64,000 nt of DNA from Psychrobacter sp. LV10R520-6 (GCF_900182925.1 NZ_LT900024.1:2046001-2110000); one strand, 5' to 3'. Positions 39,676 to 49,160 are shown, counted from the stretch's first letter. The notes: generated by a model from the sequence alone, not told the origin. Program-made: numbers and translations.

Positions 39676-40371
39676 TTATACGCCGTATTGCGCACGATAA
39701 TGCTGCATTCTTGCAAGTTGGGTCGCGTCTTTATACTGACTACTCCCATCAGCAAGATAACCGATTAAATCATCCATATTTACTAGGGCGCGTACCGGTA
39801 CTTGCAAGGTTGCTACTAACTCTTGAATAGCAGAATGCTCAGCCAAACCTTTTTCTTTACGATCTAAAGCAACGATAATGCCGGCAACACTGGCGCCTGC
39901 TTGCTCTAAAATATCGATGACTTCACGCATAGCCGTCCCAGCAGTGATGACGTCATCAAGTATCCACACCGATTTATTACTGACATCAGCACCGACTAAA
40001 TTACCGCCCTCACCGTGGATTTTGACTTCTTTGCGGTTATAACCCCATTCGGCATTGATACCATGATGTAGCCACAATGCTTGCGCGGTGGCAGCCACAA
40101 ACGGAATGCCTTTATAGGCAGCGCCAAAGATGACTAATTCTTTATTACTAGCACTATCAGCGTCATTATTATTAGCAGTCATTTGTTCAGCTAACGCTTC
40201 AGCATAACCGCGTGCCAATAGCGATAGCATCTCACCAGTCGCTAATAAGCCTGCGTTAAAGAAATAAGGACTAATACGTCCAGACTTTAGAATAAACTCG
40301 CCAAACTTAAGCACCTTATTGTCTAAAGCCAACTGGATAAAGTCATGAGATGAAAACGAAGTGGGATGCAT
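39676..40371 (-). CDS. pyrE: Orotate phosphoribosyltransferase
   Basis: A 231-residue enzyme of pyrimidine synthesis that makes orotidine 5'-phosphate from orotate and PRPP. It shows K-F-G-E-F-I-L-K-S-G-R-I-S-P-Y-F near 21-36, the flexible-loop region Y-N-R-K-E-V-K-I-H-G-E-G-G, and the PRPP motif V-W-I-L-D-D-V-I-T-A-G-T-A near 134-146. A short Asn/Asp/Ala-rich insert near residue 70 makes it slightly longer than the E. coli enzyme. No attenuator was recognised upstream. Confidence 0.96.
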   Translation of the reverse strand: MHPTSFSSHDFIQLALDNKVLKFGEFILKSGRISPYFFNAGLLATGEMLSLLARGYAEALAEQMTANNNDADSASNKELVIFGAAYKGIPFVAATAQALWLHHGINAEWGYNRKEVKIHGEGGNLVGADVSNKSVWILDDVITAGTAMREVIDILEQAGASVAGIIVALDRKEKGLAEHSAIQELVATLQVPVRALVNMDDLIGYLADGSSQYKDATQLARMQHYRAQYGV

Positions 40372-40454
40372 GAGCCTTCCTTATAAACAAAAAGTTGATC
40401 AGCCAATCGAGAAATAGATCAGCAAAAAATTTGCGTTATTGTACGCATTATTAT

Positions 40455-41423
40455 TCAGATTGACCAACCATTGATATGGTAATCGGGCATATTGGCATAG
40501 CGGGTCAGCAGACCACAACGTGATGAGATATTAAAGTAACATTCTCCATCAGCGCGTATTTGAACATCCCAGCCCAAATGATAAGCGGCAACAATGATGT
40601 GCCCTGCAAACAGTCGAATTTGTCGATATTGATTGCGCTGCATCGGTGCTATAGATAACTGACTAAGCAAATAGCTGCGAACGTATTCACAGATTTGTCC
40701 CGCGCTATAACTTTGATTGATGCTTTTTCGGGTAGGACATTGCTTCAATGCATGGACCGCCACACTACAAGCCATAATATCGGTTGCTAAGCTGCCCTCA
40801 CCGCCTTCAAACTGTTGTGGCTGCAATATCACTTGCCAATCATCTGCATACAAACTACTGAGCAACTCATCAGGGTCATAGCTATTGGCTGTTTTTTGTA
40901 GTTTATTTTTTTTGTCATCGACCGTAGTTTCAGATTCCGTAAAACCATAACGGTTAAGATTGGGATAATGTCTGACAGCGCGCTGAATATCTGCCATATC
41001 CAGCAAGGTCATGTGCTCAAGCGAAGACAATAAGGGCTGCTCGCTATAATTACGATAAAAACTATCGGGCAGCGTAATCAGCTTAGCAGCATTCAACAGC
41101 GCTAAATGCTCAGCCAATGCCTCAGAGCCGATCAGTCGCCACTTAGATAGCGAATCCTCATTCGGCTGAGTAAAACGCACTGATTTACCATAAAGGCGGC
41201 GCAGCTGACCATTGCCACGGCGCGTTGGCTCTGGAATGTCTCGAAGCGGACGAGCGGGATCGAGGGGCGTTTGGTTGGGATCAAAGTTAGGGTGCACAAT
41301 AGCAGGCTGCTCGCTATCCGGCAGATTAGATAATCGCCCAACGCTGCCTTCTGCACCCTTACCCTGCCCTGATAATAACGGGGCGCTAGATAAACGATCT
41401 TCAGAAGTAAATGGCTGGGTCAT
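40455..41423 (-). CDS. Protein of unknown function (pyrE-adjacent)
   Basis: A 322-residue soluble protein with no signal peptide or helix long enough for a membrane. The first 75 residues are Pro/Gly/Ser-rich and look disordered. The rest is Leu/Tyr-rich and mostly helical (for example R-R-L-Y-G-K-S-V-R-F, and V-R-S-Y-L-L-S-Q-L). I recognise no domain. Codon use is like its neighbours, so it is unlikely to be recent foreign DNA. It starts 84 bases before pyrE on the same strand and may be co-transcribed with it. Confidence 0.72.
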   Translation of the reverse strand: MTQPFTSEDRLSSAPLLSGQGKGAEGSVGRLSNLPDSEQPAIVHPNFDPNQTPLDPARPLRDIPEPTRRGNGQLRRLYGKSVRFTQPNEDSLSKWRLIGSEALAEHLALLNAAKLITLPDSFYRNYSEQPLLSSLEHMTLLDMADIQRAVRHYPNLNRYGFTESETTVDDKKNKLQKTANSYDPDELLSSLYADDWQVILQPQQFEGGEGSLATDIMACSVAVHALKQCPTRKSINQSYSAGQICEYVRSYLLSQLSIAPMQRNQYRQIRLFAGHIIVAAYHLGWDVQIRADGECYFNISSRCGLLTRYANMPDYHINGWSI

Positions 41424-41448
41424 GAAATCTCCATAGGCTATAAAATAT

Positions 41449-41472
41449 AAAACTAAAACTAAAACTAAAACT
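41449..41472. repeat. Four AAAACT hexamers upstream of the unknown gene
   Basis: AAAACT is repeated four times in a row between 41449 and 41472, about 25-50 bases before the minus-strand start at 41423. Copy number could vary by slippage and alter promoter spacing. Confidence 0.75.
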
Positions 41473-41583
41473 GAAAAGCAGTTATAAAAACAAAACAGAC
41501 AAAATAAAGGTCAAATACAATAATCAACCTTTAATAGCATTAAGTAGTAGCATTAAAGCGACTAATTATACCAGTCTGCTATC

Positions 41584-42423
41584 TCATTCTTGCTGCTGCA
41601 AGATATCACGATAACCTGCCTGCCAATCAGGATAATTTAGCCAAGCTAGCGGAATATTGCTGTGTAGACGTTTACCTGTAACTGATATTTTCTTACTATC
41701 AACTTCTGGCGGTGTCTCACCTACTTGCTTACTGAGCCAAGTAGTCAGCTCAAACGTGGTCACCGGCAGATAATCAGTGGCAAGATAGATGGGCTTTGGT
41801 GCATCTATCATTAGCACTTTGGTAACAATCGTCACCAAATCGCGATCCATAATACGGTTGCTCCAGCTCTCAGCTGCTATAGGATCTTTTTGTGACTCTT
41901 TGGCTTTACGCAGACGCATCAACCGCTCCCGGCCATAAATACCACTCGGACGAATGACAATAGCCTTTTCACCAAACCCTTGTTGCAACGCTTGTTCTGC
42001 TTGCAATATCACCTTTGACGCATCACGTTCAGGGGTAACAGGCGCGGTATGCTCATCGATCCATTGCCCATCGTCTTGCCCATAAACACCGGTTGAGGAG
42101 ATAAACACTACCCGTTCAAGCGCTTCTAATGTATTCGCAAGCGTTGCTAAGTGCTGACAAATACTTAAATAGCTGTCGTTATAACCGCTAGTCGAATACT
42201 CATCAGGAGTCACAATAATGGCAATACGCGTAAAACTCTGTAATTGCTCGGCGCTAAGTGTTAGTGCATCCGCTTGGATAAAGTCAGCTTCATTATCTAG
42301 GGCATAATGTTCACGTTCACTACGTGCCAATCCCGTGACTGCCACCTTATCTTGAGCCAGCATATTGGTTACCGGTAGGCCAATATCGCCTTGACCAATA
42401 ATGAGTAATTTTTGAGTGGACAT
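41584..42423 (-). CDS. NAD(P)-dependent extended SDR (YeeZ-like)
   Basis: A 279-residue Rossmann protein of the extended short-chain dehydrogenase/epimerase class. The cofactor loop is I-I-G-Q-G-D-I-G near 8-15. The segment F-I-S-S-T-G-V-Y-G-Q near 109-118 holds the catalytic-type Ser and Tyr. V-I-R-P-S-G-I-Y-G-R occurs near 158-167. This matches the YeeZ-type group annotated as NAD-dependent epimerases of unknown substrate. No sugar-nucleotide genes are adjacent, so the substrate stays open. Confidence 0.82.
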   Translation of the reverse strand: MSTQKLLIIGQGDIGLPVTNMLAQDKVAVTGLARSEREHYALDNEADFIQADALTLSAEQLQSFTRIAIIVTPDEYSTSGYNDSYLSICQHLATLANTLEALERVVFISSTGVYGQDDGQWIDEHTAPVTPERDASKVILQAEQALQQGFGEKAIVIRPSGIYGRERLMRLRKAKESQKDPIAAESWSNRIMDRDLVTIVTKVLMIDAPKPIYLATDYLPVTTFELTTWLSKQVGETPPEVDSKKISVTGKRLHSNIPLAWLNYPDWQAGYRDILQQQE

Positions 42424-42619
42424 AATCTATCCTTATTTATAACTGTGTTTTCAGGCTGTTTTTAAAAAGGTGTCTTCTTTACAAGCCGTTGATTAGGCAA
42501 CGTAAAATATTATTTTTTATACTTAGGACTGCTTAAAAATAACGTCTATATGAGAGCTGTATATCGTCATTAGCATCGACACGATCTTGCCAATCATAAT
42601 TGGCATTAAGGCGTAGCGC

Positions 42620-44686
42620 CTACTTTTTATCAATATCATATTGTAGACCAAGCGTGGTAATCGGCTGCCAATAATGACCGCGGACATCAGGCTGGTTGCT
42701 GTCGCCATGATACCAATATGGCAATTGTAATTCAGCTTGCGCACGTAACTGATTGTTAATCTGATAGCGGCAACCAGCGTTCACCCCTGCCCCAACCCGA
42801 AAGCCTTTATTGATTCCACGACCTGCTTGTGCCGCGCCAGTAGCAAAGGTATAGCACAGCTGCGGCGGCATCTCGCCGGTAACTAGTCCCGATGAGCCAA
42901 CGCGCGGGGTACCAAATGCCCATGACCAGCCTGTCTCATACTCTATACTGCCCACCAAGTGCGACTGACCCTTGTCTTGTGAGCCGTCATCGATACGGGT
43001 CGCCTCAATACTCACGCCCCATGTTTTGCCTTTTTTGGCAGAATTGACAGGGTTAAAAGAACGCCCACGAATCAAGGTAAAATTCTGCAAAACCACACTT
43101 TTTGGTTTGCTATTGCTCTTTCCTTCATCAGTATCATAAAAACGTAACGTGGCGGCCAGACCTTCTAAACCAAAAAACTGTGGAAACCCTGACGCGCGAT
43201 CAAGGCTGTCATGGTAGCCAGCACGCAGTCCGAGATCGATATAGCTATTATCACCGCGATGCCCAACACCGATATGACCGAGCTGTAGCGGATGGCGATC
43301 TAACGGATTATTATCCGCCACACTAATAGGACGCGTCAGTAGCGATTGACCATCGGCTGACATACTTGATGCTGGATTAATATCCGCTGATTTAATATTA
43401 TTTAACGCTGCTTTTGTTGTCTTTTGATAGCCTAACTGCTGGCGAGACTGTTTGGCTTCATTAAGCTGTGCTTGGCGTACGGTGCTATCGGCTGGCGTAT
43501 AGTTATTATTTTCTAGCAGATTTTCATCACTTAACAGCTGAATCACATCAGAAGGAATGACCGCATAAGGCAGCTGGCTCAACAAATGCTTTTGCGGGCG
43601 TACCACATCAATTAAGCGCAGAATTTCAGAAGCACAATTATCAGTGGTGAAGTAATACGGTAGTGCCAAGTCTTTGGTTTCCCAGACGTGAGACATAATT
43701 TGTCGGACTTCCGCTGGCGTCAAAGCCAACTGATACGTCCAGGTATCACGCTCATCGTCTTGTAAGTATTTGGCCAGCTTTTTTGGATAAGGGTCAATTT
43801 CGATCTTATTATTGTAAAGACCCGTCATCGACTTGATTGCATAAATCACAAAAGGGTCATCAGGATTACCATCGACCGTATCGTTGAGTGCATAAGCATG
43901 ATGGATTTGGCTGGGGTCTGCCGCACTGGTGGGTGAATCAATGCGCAATAAGGTATGGGCAAAAGCAGAGAGCGGATTGTCTAAATACTCTTGAGCAAAC
44001 ATGACTGACAGTTGCTCAGGGGCTAGAGTTGCCATCCAGTTATCAAGCTCTGGACAATCAGCTTGTAGGCGCGAATCATCGATGTTTAAAGTATCTGTCA
44101 GCCATTGCACCCGCGCAGGGAAACGGCACAATACAGAGTTATTATTGGTCTGAATATTGCTACTATTATTAGTAACGGACTTTGTCAATTCTTTAGCAAG
44201 CGTGACCAGCATGGCGTCAAGTTCAGCGCCTGAGTCTTGTTGACCCTTGGTACTTAAAAAAAAGTCTTCGTCATCGACGAGACTTTTAGTTTTACCTTTA
44301 CCAAAAAGGCTTTTTTTGTCATCAATAAAATATAATAATCGTCGCCATGTTGTATGCTGGGCAAGGTTGTTTTGTTGTACTTGCTGACGCCATGTTGTTA
44401 GTAGCTGTTCAGCCTCAGTATTTTGCAAAGGCATTGTGTCGTTATTATTATCAGTATTATTGTTAGCATCGCTAGTCGCTGTCGTTATTGCAGCATTTGG
44501 TTTTGCCACAGCTGGCTGTAAAGTAGGCGCTAATTCACCTGTGGTTACTACCGATTGCGGTGTCGGCAAAAATGCCTGGGCCTGCGCAGTTAAAAGCAGC
44601 CCTGCAATTGCTAAAGGCAATCGTGCGCTCTGACCTATCGTGGTTAGCACACAATCTACGGATAGGGATTTAAGATTCATCGACAT
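42620..44686 (-). CDS. DUF4105 outer-membrane-type protein, truncated by an in-frame stop
   Basis: A 688-residue exported protein; start chosen at ATG 44686, with a second ATG at 44680. A signal peptide ends L-L-L-T-A-Q-A-Q-A. A polar Asn/Thr/Asp-rich part precedes a DUF4105 (Lnb N-terminal periplasmic) domain, with L-R-I-D-S-P-T-S-A-A, M-T-G-L-Y-N-N-K-I and Y-Y-F-T-T-D-N-C-A. Its Cys and His positions resemble papain-like enzymes. The C-terminal 220 residues look like beta-barrel strands. At 42620-42622 a TAG ends the frame, but the same frame codes 28 more residues to TAA at 42533-42535, finishing S-Y-R-R-Y-F, a typical outer-membrane barrel end. The protein probably lost its last strand. 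Confidence 0.8.
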   Translation of the reverse strand: MSMNLKSLSVDCVLTTIGQSARLPLAIAGLLLTAQAQAFLPTPQSVVTTGELAPTLQPAVAKPNAAITTATSDANNNTDNNNDTMPLQNTEAEQLLTTWRQQVQQNNLAQHTTWRRLLYFIDDKKSLFGKGKTKSLVDDEDFFLSTKGQQDSGAELDAMLVTLAKELTKSVTNNSSNIQTNNNSVLCRFPARVQWLTDTLNIDDSRLQADCPELDNWMATLAPEQLSVMFAQEYLDNPLSAFAHTLLRIDSPTSAADPSQIHHAYALNDTVDGNPDDPFVIYAIKSMTGLYNNKIEIDPYPKKLAKYLQDDERDTWTYQLALTPAEVRQIMSHVWETKDLALPYYFTTDNCASEILRLIDVVRPQKHLLSQLPYAVIPSDVIQLLSDENLLENNNYTPADSTVRQAQLNEAKQSRQQLGYQKTTKAALNNIKSADINPASSMSADGQSLLTRPISVADNNPLDRHPLQLGHIGVGHRGDNSYIDLGLRAGYHDSLDRASGFPQFFGLEGLAATLRFYDTDEGKSNSKPKSVVLQNFTLIRGRSFNPVNSAKKGKTWGVSIEATRIDDGSQDKGQSHLVGSIEYETGWSWAFGTPRVGSSGLVTGEMPPQLCYTFATGAAQAGRGINKGFRVGAGVNAGCRYQINNQLRAQAELQLPYWYHGDSNQPDVRGHYWQPITTLGLQYDIDKK

Positions 44687-44813
44687 GAGGTAAAATCTCG
44701 CATTGTATAATTCATACGTTAGTAGCGCTATTAGGATATGTTTAACTGTCACGAATAAATGCTACGAATAACTAACTTTGAATTCGCCATGCTTATCATT
44801 AACATTGTATATA

Positions 44814-44886
44814 AAATAAAGAAGATACGCTGATATTCATGTGTGGCTGGTATCCGTTTTAAAATGAACCAACTATATCTTATATA
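44814..44886 (+). repeat. Dispersed repeat, copy A (before ampD)
   Basis: This stretch shares with 55559-55598 a run built on ATAAAGNAGATACGCT, then GTGYGGCTGGTA (about 32 of 38 bases alike). It shares with 45689-45725 the part GGTAT, then GTTTTA, then ACCAACTATAT. It appears to be a full copy of a repeat with partial copies elsewhere in the window. Confidence 0.6.
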
Positions 44887-44958
44887 AAGTCTTATTATAA
44901 AAATGACTCGATGCCCACTTATAGCAGATCTATAAAAACCATTATAAAAGAGAATATT

Positions 44959-45588
44959 ATGCCAAAATCGTCTCAGACTGACTCATTAATGACCATTAAT
45001 GACGGTCGCCTGTCGGCAGCCACGTGGCTGTGCTCACCGAATAGTGACTCGCGTCCGGATGGCATCAGTATCGACGCTATTATCGTCCATAATATCAGCT
45101 TACCACCGAACGAGTTTGGCGCCTGTGACGCTAATGGCTTGCACTACGTCAAAGCATTATTTACCAATCAATTAGAGTGGCAGGCGCATCCCTATTTTCA
45201 GACTATTCAGGGCGCAGAAGTTTCAGCGCATCTTTTTATTGAGCGTGATGGTGCAATTACCCAATTTGTGAACTTTAATAAGCGCGCATGGCATGCAGGC
45301 AAATCAAGCTACCTTGGTCGTCCTGAGTGTAATGATTATAGCATTGGTATTGAGCTTGAAGGCTCAGATTTTGTGCCATTTACCGCCGCCCAATATGAGG
45401 TACTGGCGCAAGTGGTCGCAGAATTATATAAAGCTTATCCTAAGACCCATCGGCATCTAACCGGTCATAGTGATATTGCCCCCGGTCGTAAGACCGATCC
45501 AGGTGATTATTTTGAATGGACAAGGTTGCGTGAGAGGGTGTCTCAACAGCTCATCACATCTCAACAATTTAGCTATAGTAAATACTAA
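44959..45588 (+). CDS. ampD: 1,6-anhydro-N-acetylmuramyl-L-alanine amidase
   Basis: A 209-residue cytosolic zinc amidase that removes the stem peptide from anhydromuropeptides during cell-wall recycling. In many gammaproteobacteria it keeps ampC induction low. The frame opens at 44911, but the ATG at 44959 with AAGAGA about six bases upstream is preferred. Zinc ligands lie in I-I-V-H-N-I-S and in L-T-G-H-S-D-I-A-P-G-R-K-T-D-P-G. The core H-L-F-I-E-R-D-G-A-I-T-Q-F-V is also typical. No signal peptide. murJ follows on the same strand after 270 bases. Confidence 0.95.
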   Translation: MPKSSQTDSLMTINDGRLSAATWLCSPNSDSRPDGISIDAIIVHNISLPPNEFGACDANGLHYVKALFTNQLEWQAHPYFQTIQGAEVSAHLFIERDGAITQFVNFNKRAWHAGKSSYLGRPECNDYSIGIELEGSDFVPFTAAQYEVLAQVVAELYKAYPKTHRHLTGHSDIAPGRKTDPGDYFEWTRLRERVSQQLITSQQFSYSKY

Positions 45589-45688
45589 ATCAAATAGATG
45601 TGGAATATCAACTGGTATGGTTGGCAAAATTTTCTCGCTTGCTGTGCGGCTCCGCCACTCTAGAGGCTTCGGAATTTTCTCCAGCTAG

Positions 45689-45725
45689 GGTATGTCTGTT
45701 TTAGAGTGGACCAACTATATTTATT
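45689..45725 (+). repeat. Dispersed repeat, copy B (after ampD)
   Basis: GGTAT followed by GTTTTAGAGTGGACCAACTATATTTAT matches the second half of copy A at 44849-44886 with a few differences. Copies A and B therefore flank ampD in the same orientation. Confidence 0.6.
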
Positions 45726-45781
45726 AACACTCTACACTCTAAATTCCATACCTAATTCATTTATCCACCGTGTTATGAAAA

Positions 45782-45790
45782 TGCTATAAT
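45782..45790 (+). promoter_or_regulatory. Extended -10 promoter for murJ
   Basis: TGCTATAAT at 45782-45790 (TG plus perfect TATAAT), the same extended -10 form as before rpoZ and in the recA leader. The murJ ATG follows 68 bases later. Confidence 0.6.
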
Positions 45791-45858
45791 CCGTCAGTTT
45801 TTTTAACCTTAGTAAATTAATAGACAACTTAGCAAACCAATAGGCACAATAGGCTCTC

Positions 45859-47409
45859 ATGGCAAAAAGTCGGTTATTTCGTTCAACTATGGTTGTCAGC
45901 AGTATGACCATGTTGTCGCGTGTTTTAGGATTGGTACGTGACATCGTTTTATTAGGAGTCTTCGGGGCAGGTGGCCTGATGGATGCCTTTTTGGTCGCTT
46001 TTAAGATACCCAACTTTTTACGGCGTCTGTTTGCCGAAGGCGCTTTTAGCCAAGCCTTTGTGCCGGTGTTATCAGAATATAAAGAAAAGTATAGCTTACA
46101 GCAGGTACAAATTTTAGTTAGTCGTACCTCAGGGGCGTTATTGCTAATCTTATCGATGCTCACCGTAGTGGTGATTTTGATGGCACCCTGGGTAGTGACT
46201 TTATTTGCCCCTGGCTTTGCCGATCAGCCCGATAAGTTTGCTATTACCGCTGAACTATTACGCCTGACCTTCCCTTACCTATTATTTATCTCCATGACCG
46301 CTTTTGCCAGTGGTATTTTACAAAGCTACGGACGTTTTGCTGCACCTGCTTTTGCGCCGGTATTATTAAACCTCTGTATGATTGGCGCGGCGCTGGTCTT
46401 TGCACCTATGTTTGAGACGCCCATTATGGCGCTCGGCTATGCAGTGGCCATTGCAGGATTATTGCAATTATTGATTCAATTGCCGCAGTTGTCGAAACAA
46501 AAGCTGTTGGTGCTACCTAAAATTGATTTCCAGCATGAAGGCGTCAAACGCATTTTAAAGCTGATGCTACCTGCTATTTTTGGGGTATCCGTTACTCAGA
46601 TTAACTTGCTACTCAACACCATATTTGCCTCGCTTATGATTGGTGGTTCGGTCTCGTGGTTATATGCTGCTGAGCGTATGAGCGAGCTGCCGTTGGGCCT
46701 AATTGGGGTGGCGATTGGTACGGTTATTCTGCCAAGTTTATCAAAAAGTGAAGCCCAAAAAGATGATATCACTTTTAAAAAGACCATCGATTGGGCCGCA
46801 CGGCTGATTGTTGTGGTCGGTCTACCCGCTGCAGCAGCATTGTTCATACTCTCTGATGTGCTGATGCAAGCGCTATTCTTACGTGGTGAATTTACCTTAC
46901 GTGATGCGCAAATGAGTTCGCTCGCGCTACGTAGCATGGCGGGTGGTATTTTAGGCTTTATGCTGATTAAAGTATTTGCCCCAGCATTTTTTGCGCGTCA
47001 AGATATTAGAACGCCAGTGAAAATCGGTATTATTTCGGTCTTTGCCAACATGATTTTTAGTGTGATTTTTATTGGTATATTTTATTTACTTGAGATTCCG
47101 TTACATGGTGGTTTGGCACTGGCGACTACTGGTGCCTCTTTTGTCAATGCTGGCTTGTTGTATTATTTCTTACACAAACGCGATATTTTCCGTTTTGGTG
47201 CGCATTGGAAAAAGCTCTTTGCTCAGTTTTTAATTGCCACAAGTGCCATGGTGGGCGTACTTTATGTGATGCTGCCTTACTTCCCTACCGACGAGGCACA
47301 GTGGCAACGTCTAATTGCGCTGCTCATTATGTGCGGCGTTGGTGCAGCGGTGTATGGGGCGGTATTATTGGCGACTGGTTTTCGTCCGCATCAGCTCAAG
47401 CATGGTTAA
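45859..47409 (+). CDS. murJ: Lipid II flippase MurJ
   Basis: A 516-residue inner-membrane protein of the MVF/MOP superfamily with about 14 helices, which flips lipid II to the periplasm. The start is very typical: S-M-T-M-L-S-R-V-L-G-L-V-R-D near 15-28, with the essential arginines, then A-F-L-V-A-F-K-I-P-N-F-L-R-R-L-F-A-E-G-A-F. L-P-L-G-L-I-G-V-A-I-G-T-V-I-L-P follows near 275-290. It complements the murG, murC and ddl enzymes. ribF, often next to murJ, follows after two inserted genes. Confidence 0.97.
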   Translation: MAKSRLFRSTMVVSSMTMLSRVLGLVRDIVLLGVFGAGGLMDAFLVAFKIPNFLRRLFAEGAFSQAFVPVLSEYKEKYSLQQVQILVSRTSGALLLILSMLTVVVILMAPWVVTLFAPGFADQPDKFAITAELLRLTFPYLLFISMTAFASGILQSYGRFAAPAFAPVLLNLCMIGAALVFAPMFETPIMALGYAVAIAGLLQLLIQLPQLSKQKLLVLPKIDFQHEGVKRILKLMLPAIFGVSVTQINLLLNTIFASLMIGGSVSWLYAAERMSELPLGLIGVAIGTVILPSLSKSEAQKDDITFKKTIDWAARLIVVVGLPAAAALFILSDVLMQALFLRGEFTLRDAQMSSLALRSMAGGILGFMLIKVFAPAFFARQDIRTPVKIGIISVFANMIFSVIFIGIFYLLEIPLHGGLALATTGASFVNAGLLYYFLHKRDIFRFGAHWKKLFAQFLIATSAMVGVLYVMLPYFPTDEAQWQRLIALLIMCGVGAAVYGAVLLATGFRPHQLKHG

Positions 47410-47553
47410 ATGGGTTATGGCTGTTTAGCGACGCTTTACTAACTGGCGACGCTTTACCAAACAGGCACAAGGTTCAATGAATTATTGACTGTTAATAACG
47501 CTAAGAGTTGTCATAATTGCTTATTAATAGATAAAATAATTTTGAGGTTTGAT

Positions 47554-48183
47554 ATGACAACTAAACAGTCAACGTTTCAACGGTTGCCAATGATGCTCGC
47601 CACAGGTGTATTGAGTACAGGACTACTATTAAGTGGTTGTAGTAACAATGATAGCGTAGAAACAGAGGTTGCTATGGATGAAACCGCTGACGTCACCTCT
47701 CAGGACTCAGTGACGACGGACCAAACGACAGCGATTAGTACTACTGATAATAAAAACGATGCAGAACAACAAACCATTACCCCCGATGATAATGAGACCA
47801 CGACGGACACCGCTACGGTTAGCGACGTTACCAATCCAGCAGCAGATGATGATAAGCAGCCAAGTCTAGTAAAAAATCCTACCCAAGCAGGTACGCCAGA
47901 GGACACGGTCAAGCAAGCACTTGATACTCTATATTATGGCGATGTTAAACAGGCCGCGAGCTATTATAAAGTTGATATGGCAAATTTCGTTGATGAGCTT
48001 GCCAAGACTCAATATGCTTTCCAGCAGACAGTCGAAGGCGTTAGCATTACGGATACTAAATACAATAGCGATAAAACCCGTGCCACTATCTCAGGTGAGC
48101 TGAGGCTAAAAGACCAAAGTGAGCCTGCACCCTTGACCTATGAGCTACAAAAAATAAATGGCGAATGGAAAATTTTGGGCTAA
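47554..48183 (+). CDS. Lipoprotein with DUF4878/NTF2-like domain
   Basis: A 209-residue lipoprotein. The frame extends upstream, but GAGG (47544-47547) precedes the ATG at 47554 by six bases. A signal peptide ends in the lipobox L-L-L-S-G-C near residues 23-28. An acidic Thr/Asp-rich linker of about 80 residues is followed by a C-terminal domain beginning T-P-E-D-T-V-K-Q-A-L-D-T-L-Y-Y-G-D and ending G-E-W-K-I-L-G, the pattern of DUF4878 proteins. It should be anchored to a membrane facing the periplasm. Its role is unknown. Confidence 0.83.
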   Translation: MTTKQSTFQRLPMMLATGVLSTGLLLSGCSNNDSVETEVAMDETADVTSQDSVTTDQTTAISTTDNKNDAEQQTITPDDNETTTDTATVSDVTNPAADDDKQPSLVKNPTQAGTPEDTVKQALDTLYYGDVKQAASYYKVDMANFVDELAKTQYAFQQTVEGVSITDTKYNSDKTRATISGELRLKDQSEPAPLTYELQKINGEWKILG

Positions 48184-48248
48184 AAGCATTACGCGTAAAG
48201 GATGAGCAGCAGTAGCAATAAGGCTAATTTTTGTCTTACTCTGCAAAC

Positions 48249-48872
48249 TCATTCATCCGATGTTATCGTTTTGCCTAGCATGACCACGTCAGCGATAAAG
48301 CCTTGCATATCACAGACTTGTGGCATGTAGCCCCACTGCTCAAAACCAAGCTTATAAAACAAACCTAGGCTTGGTTGGTTATGAGCAAAGACAAGCGCTA
48401 CTACGTTTTTAATACCTAAGCTTGGCGCTTGAGTTAGCATCCAGCGGGTTAATAAGCTGCCAAGCCCTCTTCCCTGATAGTCTTGGTGCAAATAAACACT
48501 AATTTCACTACTGATGTGGTAGGCAATACGCTCATATAAATCACTAAAACTACCCCAAGCTATAATAGTAGGTGATGGTTTTGTCTGATCAATTTGAACG
48601 CTTTGATCACTTTGATCACTTTCAAAAATAGTATTTATTGTTTTAATCACATAAATCGGACGGCTAGGATTGTTAAGGTGATCATCAAACCACGCAGCGC
48701 GTTCCTCAGTAGTGACCGGCACTAAATTGGCCGTGGCCTGTTTGCCAGCGATACTTTGGTTATAAATGGCCAAAATAGCTGATAAATCCTCAATACCTGC
48801 ACGCTGCACTACAAATTGATCATTAAGCTTATCTATCATTAATATAGGCGGCGCAGCGTTAATATCAGACAT
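48249..48872 (-). CDS. GNAT-family N-acetyltransferase (phosphinothricin acetyltransferase-like)
   Basis: A 207-residue acetyl-CoA-dependent acetyltransferase. The start at ATG 48872 has GAGAA upstream; ATG 48884 is also in frame. The opening part V-Q-R-A-G-I-E-D-L-S-A-I-L-A-I-Y-N matches Pat/YncA-type GNATs. The acetyl-CoA loop is Y-Q-G-R-G-L-G-S-L-L, and the end N-V-V-A-L-V-F-A-H-N-Q-P-S-L-G-L-F is typical. A Ser/Asp/Gln insert near residues 87-99 comes from a 9-base repeat (TTTGATCAC, about 48602-48619). Likely substrates are small amines such as methionine sulfoximine-like compounds. This is inferred from the subfamily only. Confidence 0.82.
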   Translation of the reverse strand: MSDINAAPPILMIDKLNDQFVVQRAGIEDLSAILAIYNQSIAGKQATANLVPVTTEERAAWFDDHLNNPSRPIYVIKTINTIFESDQSDQSVQIDQTKPSPTIIAWGSFSDLYERIAYHISSEISVYLHQDYQGRGLGSLLTRWMLTQAPSLGIKNVVALVFAHNQPSLGLFYKLGFEQWGYMPQVCDMQGFIADVVMLGKTITSDE

Positions 48873-49160
48873 AATAGTTCTCATTATTAGTGATTTATAG
48901 TTATACCAAACCTAAAAAGCAGGCTAGCTTTGTCAGACTCTCTAAGCTTACTACTGTAGTGCTTGCATCTGTCGTCCTCGTTATCTTTAGCTTTTGGGGA
49001 TGGTATTAGTAAGGGAACGTTAGAAATGGGGTGTTAAAGATGGGCCTTTAGTAATGTCAGCATTGCTATTTTACTTTATAATGGCTGGCTTTAGACACCT
49101 CAACTTTTATTAATGATGTGTTTTTCATTTTTTATTTGGTCTAATCATAGCTGTAAATTT

